This document shows, in pieces, positions 24,755-34,099 of a stretch of 64,000 nucleotides of DNA. The notes beneath the pieces were generated by a model. It did no database searches and was not told the origin of the DNA. It saw only the letters and a program-made list of their open reading frames with translations. Position 1 is the stretch's first letter. Each line of letters starts with the position of its first letter. The DNA is from Bacteroidia bacterium (GTDB lineage: Bacteria > Bacteroidota > Bacteroidia > SpSt-205): positions 30,518 through 94,517 of the forward strand of contig JAOAHZ010000011.1 in assembly GCA_026414975.1 (NCBI GenBank), in the 5' to 3' direction. A program made the translations under genes and the position numbers.

Positions 24755-27063
24755 TTAGGCACCGCCCAGCGAATCCCATACACATCTGCAATCCACTGGT
24801 AGCTCACCACATTGTAGCGCTGGAAGAGATTGAAGACATCTACACCGACCCACAGCGAGCGAAGGTATTTTTTATCTATCGGGAAGAAGCGGCTCAAACC
24901 TATATCAGCTCTCCCATAGGACGGCATTTGAAAGATAGTCCGAGCTGAGAGACGGCGAGGCACCCCAAACGGGGCTCCTGTTGCCCATACAAGCTGGAGA
25001 GTAACCTTGTAGAGGGGATTGCTCGGAAGCTCATCTTGAAGGTAAAGCGCAAAACTTAGCCGCTGGTCACTTGGTCGGCGCACCCAACCCACTTCAGGTA
25101 AGTGCTCCTTCGTGGATAGTAAAGCTATCGCAGCCCACGAATCAACTCCGCGTAGAAATTCGCCATTGAGCCGCATGTCTATACCATAAGCGTATCCCCG
25201 AGCTAAATTGGCTCCGTAGTACCGTAGGCGTACATTTTCTATCTCGTATGGAATCAGGTCCCACAGGTGCTTGTAATACAACTCTATGAAATAGCGAAAA
25301 GGGCGTTCCCACACCGTGAAGGTATAATCCATGCCTGAAATGAGCTGGAGGCTCTGCTGAGCTCGCAGAGTCGGAATAAGCCGGTAATCTATGCCTCGCA
25401 GTTCGCGGTAAAAAGGCGGCTGAGCATAATGCCCCCCGCCCACCCGCAGTTGAAGACGGTCATGAACTTGCCAAAGAAGCTGAAACCGAGGGCTAAGGAA
25501 GACCTGTTTATTCGCTTGTGAATAATGAAAGCGTAAGCCCGATTCCAACCGCCATGCCCCCCATCGCCATCCTTGTTGAATAAAACCCATGAGACGCTGA
25601 TTGCGCAGAGACTGATCCCAAAAGTATCGCTCATCCATCTCCACATAATCCGCCGAGTCTAATGCACTCCACTCATACACTCGGTCTTGGAAAGCCTCTC
25701 CCTGCCAACGCAGCCCCCATAAGAGCCGATGCCGCAGCTCCTTATCCCAGAACCACTCCCCCCGCTGCTCTACATACAGCGCATGGATATCTAAATAATT
25801 GCGGATTCGGCGGATTTGACTCCCTGCCCCACGCAGTACGGTGATTTCGTTGTAGAGCTGGCTACCCAAGCTAGTTTGGACTTCACCCAGCCAATAGGCT
25901 CCTTCCACATCCACGATCTCATCCTCTAAGCTCCCAAAATAGCTAACCTGATGCGTCAAACGCCAATAAGGTGAGGGACGCCAAGTTAGAGTGAGGGCCT
26001 GTTGAGCAGTTCGATAGCGGAGCTCCTCCGCCCCAGCAAAAAATAACTGGACTCGGAAAGCAGCGTTGATGAGTCCAAATGTCGCCTCGCCCGTTCGGGG
26101 GAAAAGACGATAGCGATTGAGTAGCCCCGTACTGAGTCCTTCTACACGCCAAATCTCTCGCCCAGTGGAGTCCTTCTTAATCCAGCATAGATAAGCCTGT
26201 CCATCGTAAAAAACAGGCCTATATTCCCCTTGGACAGGAAGGGTGCGCAGAAGGTATCCAATAGAGAAGCGACGGGCCCCGAGCGTGTAGTACACACCTC
26301 TAAATTTTCCACTGGTAGCGAAACTCTGGGTGAGCAGTCCTACTTCTGCCGTGGCTTCGGGGCGATCGCGCCGCTTATAAGCCACCTGTAAAACCGACGA
26401 GAGCTTATCCCCGTATCGGGCTTCAAAGCCTCCAGTACTGAAATATACCTCTTCCAGAAGGAGAGGATTAGTGAAGCCGAGACCTTCCTGCTGCCCACTG
26501 CGAGCCGAAAAGGGACGATATATCTCTATCTCTCCAGCATACACCAGATTCTCATCAAAATTCCCTCCCCGGACCCGGTATTGTGAAGAAAGCTCGCTGG
26601 AGGTGAGAGCCCCCATCAGTACCAACCGACTCTCAACATCGGGTTTGATAGAAGGCATAAAGCGTAGGGCTTCAGTCCGAATCGGAATAGGTTGGAGAAA
26701 GGGAGCGGAAGGAAGAGCAGTAGGAGAAGGACGCACATCTTGAACCCGAACAGAGTCTATAGCCACCTCTCGTAGAGCCAATGTAACAGCATAGAGCGTG
26801 GTCGCCCCCGAGCGTATGACGACTTCAGTCTCGGTAGGGTAAGCATTGATGTGAGTTACTCGCAAACGGTAGCGCCCAGTGGGAAGGGACAACTGCACTC
26901 TTCCCAGGGAGTCAGCTACGGTCGTCGTACCTCCAGGCGACACTATGACTTGCGCATAAGGGAGAGGACGATTTTCGGTGGAAAGAATACGCAAACTTAG
27001 GCGCCCCTCCTGAGCATAGACCATAAAATAGGCGAGCGAGGAAAAGCGGATGACTAAGCGCAT
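24706..27063 (-). CDS. TonB-dependent outer-membrane receptor
   Basis: 785-residue outer-membrane transporter or receptor. A signal peptide (ending VYAQ, ~18) is followed by a carboxypeptidase-regulatory-like beta-sandwich (~22-95; RILSTENRPLPYAQVIVSPGG, DSLGRVQLSLPTGRYRLRV). Next comes a plug domain (SSQYRVRGGNFDENLVYAGEIEIYRPF, then STGGFEARYGDKLSSVLQVAYKRR) and a long beta-barrel with alternating aromatic strands, ending in NLRVIGEF with the terminal Phe typical of barrels. No SusD-like partner is adjacent, so this is not a standard SusCD pair; the substrate cannot be told. Confidence 0.92.
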   Translation of the reverse strand: MRLVIRFSSLAYFMVYAQEGRLSLRILSTENRPLPYAQVIVSPGGTTTVADSLGRVQLSLPTGRYRLRVTHINAYPTETEVVIRSGATTLYAVTLALREVAIDSVRVQDVRPSPTALPSAPFLQPIPIRTEALRFMPSIKPDVESRLVLMGALTSSELSSQYRVRGGNFDENLVYAGEIEIYRPFSARSGQQEGLGFTNPLLLEEVYFSTGGFEARYGDKLSSVLQVAYKRRDRPEATAEVGLLTQSFATSGKFRGVYYTLGARRFSIGYLLRTLPVQGEYRPVFYDGQAYLCWIKKDSTGREIWRVEGLSTGLLNRYRLFPRTGEATFGLINAAFRVQLFFAGAEELRYRTAQQALTLTWRPSPYWRLTHQVSYFGSLEDEIVDVEGAYWLGEVQTSLGSQLYNEITVLRGAGSQIRRIRNYLDIHALYVEQRGEWFWDKELRHRLLWGLRWQGEAFQDRVYEWSALDSADYVEMDERYFWDQSLRNQRLMGFIQQGWRWGAWRLESGLRFHYSQANKQVFLSPRFQLLWQVHDRLQLRVGGGHYAQPPFYRELRGIDYRLIPTLRAQQSLQLISGMDYTFTVWERPFRYFIELYYKHLWDLIPYEIENVRLRYYGANLARGYAYGIDMRLNGEFLRGVDSWAAIALLSTKEHLPEVGWVRRPSDQRLSFALYLQDELPSNPLYKVTLQLVWATGAPFGVPRRLSARTIFQMPSYGRADIGLSRFFPIDKKYLRSLWVGVDVFNLFQRYNVVSYQWIADVYGIRWAVPNYLSARLINLRVIGEF

Positions 27064-27390
27064 GATCTATCAAATGGCCCCCACACCTCAAGCACAGCAT
27101 ATGAGACCGACTCAAACCCGACGATGGAAAGTTCGGCAAAAAAGATCAGCGAGCCTTTTGAATACAAGGCGATACCCCAGCACCTTCCATTCATATTCAG
27201 GCAAAGATGCATGCAGCTCGCTTGACCCGGCAGCTTAGATAGCGGGGCTTGATACGACCCTATTGGCTGGATGACATTTGGCACATACAGCACTCTCCAA
27301 CCTCAGGTAGTCTTTAGCGGCGGCTAAGACGCTGAGAGGCAGGGGCATCCACCCCACTGAATGCATGAGCGTTTCTATCGCTTAGAAGCC
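27064..27390. other. Intergenic stretch with no recognised feature
   Basis: 327 bases between two minus-strand genes. I see no clear gene, RNA, terminator with a T tract, or repeat. GCCATTTG, 9 nt before the receptor ATG on the minus strand, resembles the TTTG half of the promoter box, but the TA is absent. Confidence 0.4.
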
Positions 27391-28035
27391 CTAATCCTGT
27401 TCTGCCTCTGTCTGCTCTTCTATGTAGCCAGCAGGCAGTTGGAAAAGGGACTCATCCGGCAGAGTCGTTTGGAGCTGAGTTGCTAAGAATATGATCTTGA
27501 GGTCCACGCCAGGAACATCCATTGCAATCCGCAAGGGAATCCCCTCTATTTTCACCCCTCGGGTGAGCGAGTTAGAACGCTGAGCAGCCTCAGGGACCTT
27601 AAAGTTCGGAGCAGCCCATATCTCCATCTTGATAGGTCCCTGTTCTGTGGAGAGGTCCGCTAAGTACCGCTCTACCGTATGGCCAAGAATCTTGGTCCTA
27701 TCTTTGGTTTTGACAACCTTAGGCTGAGGGTCTTTTTCATCTGGGGTGCGTATCGGGGCTTTTTGATAAGTCTGCAAAGCTGGATTGAGCAGGTATACCA
27801 TGCCTGCATCGCCATCGCTTATCAGCACCATATCACCCACCTCCGTACGAACCTTATTCCCTCTGTAGAACATAGTCATCTTTTCAGGCAGCTGGCTCTT
27901 GACCATATCGCCCATTTGAGCCGCCATGGCTCCTTCTACCTTCGTGGTGTATGTGATGCTGCCTTCAAAGGTCTTCTGAGCCCACAGAAGCGTGAGAAGT
28001 CCCGTGGCTGTCGTCCATGCTCGTGTCATATTCAT
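27391..28035 (-). CDS. Exported DUF4412/GLPGLI-like protein (paralogue B)
   Basis: 214 residues with a signal peptide (MNMTRAWTTATGLLTLLWAQ). The mature part starts TFEGSITYTTKVEG, then MTMFYRGNKVRTEVGD and KTKDRTKILGHTVERYLADL. This order resembles the DUF4412 and GLPGLI-type proteins common in Bacteroidota: a beta-rich fold, periplasmic or outer-membrane, of unknown role. It is clearly related to its upstream neighbour (28032-28673), sharing FEGSI-Y-T, ...ILGHTVERY / IVGYDCIAKRVEY, GVKIEGIPLR / GVRIEGFPLR and a closing LF-(L/V)P. Its ATG overlaps the neighbour's stop (ATGA). Confidence 0.8.
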   Translation of the reverse strand: MNMTRAWTTATGLLTLLWAQKTFEGSITYTTKVEGAMAAQMGDMVKSQLPEKMTMFYRGNKVRTEVGDMVLISDGDAGMVYLLNPALQTYQKAPIRTPDEKDPQPKVVKTKDRTKILGHTVERYLADLSTEQGPIKMEIWAAPNFKVPEAAQRSNSLTRGVKIEGIPLRIAMDVPGVDLKIIFLATQLQTTLPDESLFQLPAGYIEEQTEAEQD

Positions 28036-28673
28036 TTGGCTTTTCTAAAATCCAAAGGTACGATGAAAAGATCGTCGCTCAAACGCTTTCTATCCACCCA
28101 GACAGCTTCGTAAATGAAAGTAAGGGATTGGCCCAGTATGCTAGATTCTAAGCGCAAAGGAAAGCCCTCTATCCGAACGCCTAAGGGTAAAATCGGCAGT
28201 TTCTCTCGAGCAAGCATAGAAGGTCTTAGAGCAGGGGCTTCCCAAAATGTCAGCGCATAGGACTTACCATCAGCGGCGTATTCAACGCGTTTGGCTATGC
28301 AATCATACCCTACTATCTGTCTCTTCTCGGGCAAAGCTTGCATACTCAGCGTTGGGAGACTATCCCCCCGACTCAGCTCAAACCCTATGAAGCTACTGTC
28401 TTGGGGAAAGATCACGAATGCACTGTCTTGATCATACCGCACGATGATAATCCTATCAGGATACTCCACCCGCAAGTGATCGCCTTTCTGGTACAAGATA
28501 AAGCCCAAGCGTTGAGCTCGCAGAAGCGGCTCTAGAATCTCAGCACCCTCGCCACTCAGTGAAGTTTCATAGCGAATACTTCCTTCAAACGAATCGCTGC
28601 AAGCACTGAAGAATATAAGGGCTACAAGAAGGATGGGCTGCCTACCGAGCTTAGTTAGATACGGAGGTTGCAT
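28032..28673 (-). CDS. DUF4412/GLPGLI-like lipoprotein (paralogue A)
   Basis: 213-residue lipoprotein; the lipobox is FSAC (Cys ~25) after a hydrophobic stretch PILLVALIFFSAC. The body (SFEGSIRYETSLSG, GDHLRVEYPDRIIIV, GYDCIAKRVEYAADGKSYALTFWEAP, GVRIEGFPLRLES) parallels the downstream paralogue along its length, so the pair arose by tandem duplication. One copy is a lipoprotein and the other has a plain signal peptide. The start lies 23 bp inside the 3' end of the epimerase gene. No function known. Confidence 0.8.
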   Translation of the reverse strand: MQPPYLTKLGRQPILLVALIFFSACSDSFEGSIRYETSLSGEGAEILEPLLRAQRLGFILYQKGDHLRVEYPDRIIIVRYDQDSAFVIFPQDSSFIGFELSRGDSLPTLSMQALPEKRQIVGYDCIAKRVEYAADGKSYALTFWEAPALRPSMLAREKLPILPLGVRIEGFPLRLESSILGQSLTFIYEAVWVDRKRLSDDLFIVPLDFRKAK

Positions 28674-29652
28674 AGAGTATGACTTCCCTGAGAATGTCTT
28701 CTAAGGTGCGCTGGGGCTGCCACCCAAGCCAAGATTGAATCTTAGCGATATCTGGAGTGCGACGCTGCATGTCTTCAAATCCCTTTCCATAGGAAACTTC
28801 ATAAGGAATGAACTCTATGGGTGAATCGGAGTTGGTGAGGGCTTTGATCCGTTTAGCTAACTCTATGATGGAGATTTCCATGGGATTGCCTAAGTTAAAT
28901 ATCTCACCCCAGGGAGGCCGAGGCGGTTCTATGAGAAGACAATAAATAGCCTCGACGGCATCGGCAACATGAAGGAAAGAGCGTTTTTGCTGTCCCGTTC
29001 CATACACGGGCAAGGGGCGACCTGAGAGAGCCGCCTGAACGAGATTAGGAATGACCATACCGTAAGCGGGAGATTGACGGGGGCCTACTGTATTGAAAAA
29101 GCGTACAACCACGAAAGGGGATTCCCTCTGCCGATGATAGCTGATAGCCATGGCTTCCTTGGCGAGCTTAGTGATGGCGTAGACCCACCGATGTCTGTCA
29201 GGCGAGCCTAAAAGAAGGGGGCTATCCTCGGAGAGCCGCCCTTCTTCAGGCGGATACAAATAGTCCAAAGCTCGTCCGTACACTTCACTGGTTGAAGCGA
29301 TGAGAGTCGGACGCTCCAGTAGGGCAGCTGCCGTGAGAATGTGGTCTGTGCCCCTCAAGCCTTCCAAAACCGTAACTAAGGGCTCTGCCAGCACGCGCTT
29401 TACGCCCACGACCGAAGCGAGATGATAGATCCTATCGTGCTGCTCAACTAAGTCCTTGACCAAGCGCTCATCCTCCACACTCCCCTCTACAAAGTGAAAG
29501 CGATCAGGATGATTAGAGAGCAGGGTTGTGAGGTTATCTAAGCTACCAGTGGAGAGGTTATCTAAGACTGTTACATGGTGGCCTGCTGCAATGCAACGTT
29601 CGGACAGGTGAGACCCTATAAAGCCAGCTCCCCCTGTTATGAGTATTCTCAT
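28651..29652 (-). CDS. NAD-dependent nucleotide-sugar epimerase/decarboxylase
   Basis: 333-residue extended short-chain dehydrogenase. The N-terminal Rossmann motif is ITGGAGFIGSHL (4-15), followed by VTVLDNLSTGS. The catalytic Ser/Thr is in ASTSEVYG and the YxxxK pair in YAITKLAKE, then RFFNTVGPRQSPAYGMVIPN, typical of the UDP-glucose 4-epimerase and UDP-glucuronate decarboxylase group. The substrate cannot be fixed from the sequence. It starts 4 bp inside the pnp end and continues into the lipoprotein gene, so it lies in the rpsO-pnp transcript. Confidence 0.88.
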   Translation of the reverse strand: MRILITGGAGFIGSHLSERCIAAGHHVTVLDNLSTGSLDNLTTLLSNHPDRFHFVEGSVEDERLVKDLVEQHDRIYHLASVVGVKRVLAEPLVTVLEGLRGTDHILTAAALLERPTLIASTSEVYGRALDYLYPPEEGRLSEDSPLLLGSPDRHRWVYAITKLAKEAMAISYHRQRESPFVVVRFFNTVGPRQSPAYGMVIPNLVQAALSGRPLPVYGTGQQKRSFLHVADAVEAIYCLLIEPPRPPWGEIFNLGNPMEISIIELAKRIKALTNSDSPIEFIPYEVSYGKGFEDMQRRTPDIAKIQSWLGWQPQRTLEDILREVILYATSVSN

Positions 29653-31844
29653 GAAGAGCGACGATGGGGTCTTCCTCTTGCAGTAGCTCTGGGATGAGAC
29701 CGAGTAGAGGGGCGGGGAATAGAGCTATCGCCCCCATTCACCGCTTTGTGGCTCACCCGGTGCTTACCTGTGCGTTCATCAACGCCCAAGTACTTGACAG
29801 GTAGCTCCTGCCCCACGCGCAGGACATCTTGAATCCTATTCACCCGGTACGGAACTATATCTGATATGTGAAGAAACCCCTCTTTGCCTCGCATGAACTC
29901 TACGACAGCCCCAGCTTCTTTGAGCAGCTTGACCTTAGCAGAGTAGACCTGTCCAATCTCGGGCTCCGATATGATTTCACGGATGATGCCAGCGGCTTTT
30001 TCTAAAGCAGCTTTATCTTGGGCATAAATCACCGCAACCCCACTCTTCTCATCTTGTTCTATAGTAATCGTTGTACCCGTAGTACGCTGAATCTCCTGAA
30101 TGACCTTCCCACCTGTACCTATGACGGCCCCGATGAGATCAAAAGGAATAGGCATACGATAAATGCGGGGAGCATAAGGCGAGAGCTCCTGACGGGGAGC
30201 CGGCAAAGCAGCTGTCATTTTTTCTAAGATGTGAAGGCGGGCTTGACGAGCCTGAAGAAGAGCTTTTTCTAAAACCTCATAAGGCATGTGCTGGATTTTG
30301 ATGTCCATTTGGCAAGCCGTAAGACCCTGCGCAGTCCCTGCGACCTTAAAGTCCATATCACCAAGGGCATCTTCATCGCCTAATATGTCCGTCAATACTG
30401 CATACCGTTCAGCGTCCGACCAAATGAGTCCCATAGCTATTCCAGCGACGGGAGCCTTAATCGGAATCCCAGCATCCATGAGAGCCAAGCAGCCTGCACA
30501 TACCGTCGCCATAGAAGAAGAGCCATTAGACTCTAAAATGTCCGAGACTACGCGTATCGTGTAGTCAGCAAATTCACCCTCCGTGGGGATGACCTGGCGA
30601 AGGGCTCGTTCTGCAAGGTAGCTATGGCCTACCTCTCGACGAGAAGGCGCACGCAGCGGCTTCACTTCGCCTGTGGAAAAGGGGGGAAAGTTATACTGCA
30701 GGAGAAACTTTTTAGTGCCCTGCTGGGTAGCATAGTCAATCACCTGTTCATCTTGCTTCGTACCGAGCGTAACGGTGGCAAGGGCTTGGGTTTCCCCTCG
30801 AGTAAATATCGCCGATCCATGCGTACGAGGCAGCACACCGACCTCACACCAGATGGGACGAATCTCATCTGTTCGGCGCCCATCTAAGCGAATCCCTTCG
30901 TTCAGTATGACCTCCCTCATGATGCGCCGCTTCATCTCACTGAAGTAGGAAGCGGCAAACTTTTGAATCTCGGGTAAAGCCCAATCGGGATTCTGGGCAA
31001 TAAGGGCATCGGCGGCTTCTTGCAAGGCAGCTTCAAAAGCTTCTCGGCGCTCTTGCTTCCGAGAGAAACCTTTGACAATCGCATAGAGCCGCTCCCCTAA
31101 AAGTTCCTCCAATCGCTGAGCCACCTCGGGAAAGTTAGGCGGCGGCTCAAGAGCCATCTTAGGCTTTCCATATCGAGCCTGTATTCGCTCTATGAATCGT
31201 ACGAGCTGCTTAATGTATTCATGGGCGTGACGCAGAGCTTCTACCAGCACACTCTCCTCAACTTCCCGCATCTCCCCCTCTACCATGACGATGGAATCCC
31301 AAGTGCCCGATACGACAAGATTGAGTTCAGCCCCCTCTGTGTGGATAGCTGGAGGGTTGAGCAGAAACTGACCCTCCTTTCGTATTACTCGGGCGGTTGC
31401 AACTACCTGTTCGGTGGGTATAGAAGAAAGCGCCAGAGCCGCAGAAAGTCCCAATCCAGCTAAGACATCAGAGGGATACTCTGGGTCGTACGATTCCAAG
31501 ATAGCAATAAGCTGAGTCTCACGCCGCCAGCCCTTAGGGAAAAAGGGCCGTAGAGAACGATCTATGAGGCGAGAGGTAAGAACTTCTGCTTCGTTTGGAC
31601 GACCATCTCGCTTGAAGAACCCCCCGGGTATCCTCCCACTACTGGAGAAGTTCTCCCGATAATCTACCGTAAGGGGCAGGAAATCGGACTCTCCAGTTTT
31701 TTCGCTTGTGCAAGCTGTGCAGATGACAATCGTACCGCCCTGCTGAATCCATACGGCACCATCGGCCTGTCGAGCAATATGCCCAAAGTGTAAATATATC
31801 GGTTCAGCTCCCTCTATCTCAAAGACCTCAGTTTGTCTGAGCAT
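29649..31844 (-). CDS. pnp: Polyribonucleotide nucleotidyltransferase (PNPase)
   Basis: 3'-5' phosphorolytic exoribonuclease that degrades mRNA. It has 731 residues: two RNase PH domains (the first with FFKRDGRPNEAEVLTSRLIDRSLRPF, the second with RLDGRRTDEIRPIWCEVG and GEFADYTIRVVSDILESNGSSSMATVCAG), then a KH domain (GAVIGTGGKVIQEIQRTTG) and an S1 domain (VEFMRGKEGFLHISDI). It lies 3 bp after rpsO, the classical rpsO-pnp arrangement. Confidence 0.97.
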   Translation of the reverse strand: MLRQTEVFEIEGAEPIYLHFGHIARQADGAVWIQQGGTIVICTACTSEKTGESDFLPLTVDYRENFSSSGRIPGGFFKRDGRPNEAEVLTSRLIDRSLRPFFPKGWRRETQLIAILESYDPEYPSDVLAGLGLSAALALSSIPTEQVVATARVIRKEGQFLLNPPAIHTEGAELNLVVSGTWDSIVMVEGEMREVEESVLVEALRHAHEYIKQLVRFIERIQARYGKPKMALEPPPNFPEVAQRLEELLGERLYAIVKGFSRKQERREAFEAALQEAADALIAQNPDWALPEIQKFAASYFSEMKRRIMREVILNEGIRLDGRRTDEIRPIWCEVGVLPRTHGSAIFTRGETQALATVTLGTKQDEQVIDYATQQGTKKFLLQYNFPPFSTGEVKPLRAPSRREVGHSYLAERALRQVIPTEGEFADYTIRVVSDILESNGSSSMATVCAGCLALMDAGIPIKAPVAGIAMGLIWSDAERYAVLTDILGDEDALGDMDFKVAGTAQGLTACQMDIKIQHMPYEVLEKALLQARQARLHILEKMTAALPAPRQELSPYAPRIYRMPIPFDLIGAVIGTGGKVIQEIQRTTGTTITIEQDEKSGVAVIYAQDKAALEKAAGIIREIISEPEIGQVYSAKVKLLKEAGAVVEFMRGKEGFLHISDIVPYRVNRIQDVLRVGQELPVKYLGVDERTGKHRVSHKAVNGGDSSIPRPSTRSHPRATARGRPHRRSS

Positions 31845-31847
31845 AGA

Positions 31848-32123
31848 TTAGCCGCGCAGGTTGAGCTTATCCAAAAGCGCGCGATAGCGCTGAATATCCG
31901 TCTTCTTGAGATAAGATAACAGTCGCTTGCGCTGCCCAACGAGACGGAGCAGTCCGCGCTGAGTAGAAAAGTCTTTCTTGTGCTCTCGCAGATGATTAGA
32001 TATCTCTTGGATTCGGTAGGTCAATAGGGCAATCTGGCTCTCTGGCGACCCGGTATCTTTCGCATCGTGCCGCGGACTATGCTCGGCAATGATCTGGGCC
32101 TTGATCTGCTTATCCCAATACAT
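31848..32123 (-). CDS. rpsO: 30S ribosomal protein S15
   Basis: 91-residue primary rRNA-binding protein of the small-subunit central domain. The family pattern is clear: DTGSPESQIALLTYRIQEISNHLREHKKD, then RGLLRLVGQRKRLLSYLKKTD. The first gene of rpsO-pnp, with a TAnnTTTG box 4 nt before the ATG. Confidence 0.97.
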   Translation of the reverse strand: MYWDKQIKAQIIAEHSPRHDAKDTGSPESQIALLTYRIQEISNHLREHKKDFSTQRGLLRLVGQRKRLLSYLKKTDIQRYRALLDKLNLRG

Positions 32124-32127
32124 AGGG

Positions 32128-32135
32128 CAAAGGTA
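32128..32135 (-). promoter_or_regulatory. TAnnTTTG -7 box of rpsO
   Basis: TACCTTTG on the minus strand, followed by only 4 nt (CCCT) before the rpsO ATG. A highly expressed ribosomal gene with this spacing is a strong hint of leaderless initiation. No canonical TTG at the usual 17-23 nt upstream. Confidence 0.6.
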
Positions 32136-32161
32136 CGAAACAAAATCCGCACCTTCGGTGT

Positions 32162-32455
32162 ATGTGGGACTTCTCGAAAGCTCTACAAAAAATGCAAGAG
32201 CTAGCTCAAGAGTTGGAGCAAGTACGAATCGTAGGCAGCTCAGCGGAGGGAGGCGTTAAGATAACCCTCTCGGGTCATCAAGTCGTTTTGGGTGTTGAAA
32301 TATCACCTTCCCTTCTCTCCCATAAAGAGGCTCTGGAAAAAGCTATCGTCGAGGCTTTTCAAGATGCCCGAGATAAGCTCCAAAGACTTATCATAGAAAA
32401 ACTGGGGGGAGGGGGCTTGCCTCCTTTTCTTCACGGGAACATCGGTTTAGGGTAA
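32162..32455 (+). CDS. YbaB/EbfC-family nucleoid-associated protein
   Basis: 97-residue DNA-binding protein of the YbaB/EbfC family, normally a dimer that coats DNA. It has the amphipathic N-terminal helix (FSKALQKMQELAQELEQV), the central strands VGSSAEGGVKITLSGHQVVLGVEISPSLL and the C-terminal helix DARDKLQRLIIEKLGG. It is often found next to dnaX and recR, but here it is divergent from rpsO, with 38 bp between them. The 3' end overlaps the convergent gene by 9 bp. Confidence 0.9.
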   Translation: MWDFSKALQKMQELAQELEQVRIVGSSAEGGVKITLSGHQVVLGVEISPSLLSHKEALEKAIVEAFQDARDKLQRLIIEKLGGGGLPPFLHGNIGLG

Positions 32456-33649
32456 AAGAAACACGCGATGGGTAATCCCATCGTCAGAGCGCAGCAGGTA
32501 CAATCCAACGGGCAGCTCGTACCGACGCTGCTCCCCAGCCCCCAGATGAGCTGTGTCCCAGAGCCGCCCTTGCGTATCATATAAGGCGACTTTGCATGGG
32601 ATTCGCGCAAGGAGGACTAACCCTCCATTCTGGATTTCCCAAGTGTATGGAGAGTCCGAGGAAGAGTACATGGAGAGCTCGGTCGTAAACCGCCTCACAG
32701 ATAAGGCAAAATCAGCCACCACAGGCAAATGGTCCGACATGACATATAGCGCGTTAATAACACCACTCGGATACCCGGCTGGAAGAGGTGTAGAGTTGAT
32801 ACTCTGGTTGAATCTCTGACCATCCTGCCCTATGACTCTATGAGTTCCTGGAATATACCGAGCGCGAGCCGTAGAGGTCGTGCATTCAGGGGAAAATAAG
32901 ATAAAATCAAATCGGTCGTTCAACCCGCCTCCTACGCCTCCATCAGCCAGCGAACTGGTTCGTGTGGATTGAGTGTGGAAGAATGCATAGGTGGAATTGC
33001 CGCTCCACGGACCGGCTGGACCAGGGTCCATCAGAACCTGAGTGAGGGTCTGGTAAGCTGGCTCAGAAGAGCCATAAAGATTATGATCACCCATCTCTAC
33101 AACGAACCGCTGCCGATTGAGGGGTAAATTTTCTATGTACTGCTTTATAGCTGCTGCTGCTTGAGCTCGTGTTTGCTGGTCAGAAGGAGTATTCCCTGCT
33201 TTCAAGTGGCTGACAATCGCTACAAGAAAGAGTGTATCAGTTGTCAGATTAGGCTCCCTGTAGTACAAATGATAAGCCCATATGTCGCGGAGTCCACCCT
33301 GAGTCGTGATTAGCTCTTGGCCCACCCACTCAAAGCGCCGACTGTCATAAAAAAGGGCACTGACGATATTACTATTGGGGGTGTTAGCATACACACTACT
33401 GCGCCAGTATGTAACGCCCCCCACATTGAGGACTGAATCCAAGATTCGTCTGAGGAGGGCAGGCGAAGGACCTATCTCATTCACGCCAATGAGATCGGGC
33501 TTGACAAAGCTAAGAATAACCCGTAGCTGAGCATCTTTACAAGCCGTATTACAATATCCAGGGGTTGTTCCATAAGTGAGAAGGTTGTAAGTCATAACGC
33601 GAATGGTGTCCTGTGCCAGCAGCACACCAACAAACCCAATCCACCTCAT
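32447..33649 (-). CDS. Secreted endonuclease/exonuclease/phosphatase-family protein, T9SS cargo
   Basis: 400 residues from ATG 33649 (MRWIGFVGVLLAQ signal peptide); a TTG at 33658 is the alternative. The EEP (DNase I-like) fold is shown by MTYNLL, DLIGVNEIG (metal-binding Glu), VSHLKAG, EMGDHNLYG (Asp-x-Asn) and VMSDHLPVVADF (catalytic SDH). The last ~75 residues (VALYDTQGRLWDTAHLGAG to HRVFLLP) are a T9SS C-terminal domain. This would be a surface or extracellular nuclease or phosphoesterase. TATCTTG lies just upstream, an imperfect promoter box. Confidence 0.9.
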   Translation of the reverse strand: MRWIGFVGVLLAQDTIRVMTYNLLTYGTTPGYCNTACKDAQLRVILSFVKPDLIGVNEIGPSPALLRRILDSVLNVGGVTYWRSSVYANTPNSNIVSALFYDSRRFEWVGQELITTQGGLRDIWAYHLYYREPNLTTDTLFLVAIVSHLKAGNTPSDQQTRAQAAAAIKQYIENLPLNRQRFVVEMGDHNLYGSSEPAYQTLTQVLMDPGPAGPWSGNSTYAFFHTQSTRTSSLADGGVGGGLNDRFDFILFSPECTTSTARARYIPGTHRVIGQDGQRFNQSINSTPLPAGYPSGVINALYVMSDHLPVVADFALSVRRFTTELSMYSSSDSPYTWEIQNGGLVLLARIPCKVALYDTQGRLWDTAHLGAGEQRRYELPVGLYLLRSDDGITHRVFLLP

Positions 33650-34099
33650 ATTTTGCAAGATAGGACTCGTAAGTTAAATGCAGGTGATACTTCCCTTGCG
33701 TTCTCGGAAGTCAAGTCTATTTGTTGTCGCTCTGGGTAAGTTCGTTCTACGAGACAACCAGATGTAGCTGACGCGGTTCTATAAAGGAGACTGGAAAGAA
33801 GAATTGACGACTTCGTCTCTGAGGGAGAAAAAATAGAGCTAACCCTTTGGCTTCGAACGCCTCAGAATCATAGCTAACTCTGCATGACAAGACCGAGGCC
33901 CTCTACAAGAGGCTTAGTATGCGCTACCAATGATTACCTTTCTCTTAAAGTACCAAATGAGGTTTAGAGGTATGGGTGGAGGGGGCGCCATCGCCCACGG
34001 GCGATGGCGCCCCCCACCTTTGCTACAAGTGAAGGACCCCTTGACTCTCCCTTCACACAGACAAGCTTCACGAGAGCAATAGGCTACACCAAGGGGACC
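33650..34099. other. Intergenic stretch with a palindrome
   Basis: 450 bases between two minus-strand genes. It contains the palindrome at 33981-34014 and a weak GTTGTC...GACAAC pairing near 33722-33759. No open reading frame of coding appearance and no RNA gene recognised. Confidence 0.5.
33981..34014. repeat. Dispersed palindrome, variant copy
   Basis: Arms GGGGGCGCCATCGCCC (33981-33996) and its exact complement (33999-34014) separated by AC. The build is the same as in the two identical copies at 13112 and 59316 (G-run, GCGCCA core, 16-nt arms, C-run), but the arm sequence is diverged. It sits about 85 nt downstream of the CstB-like gene stop on the minus strand. Confidence 0.75.
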
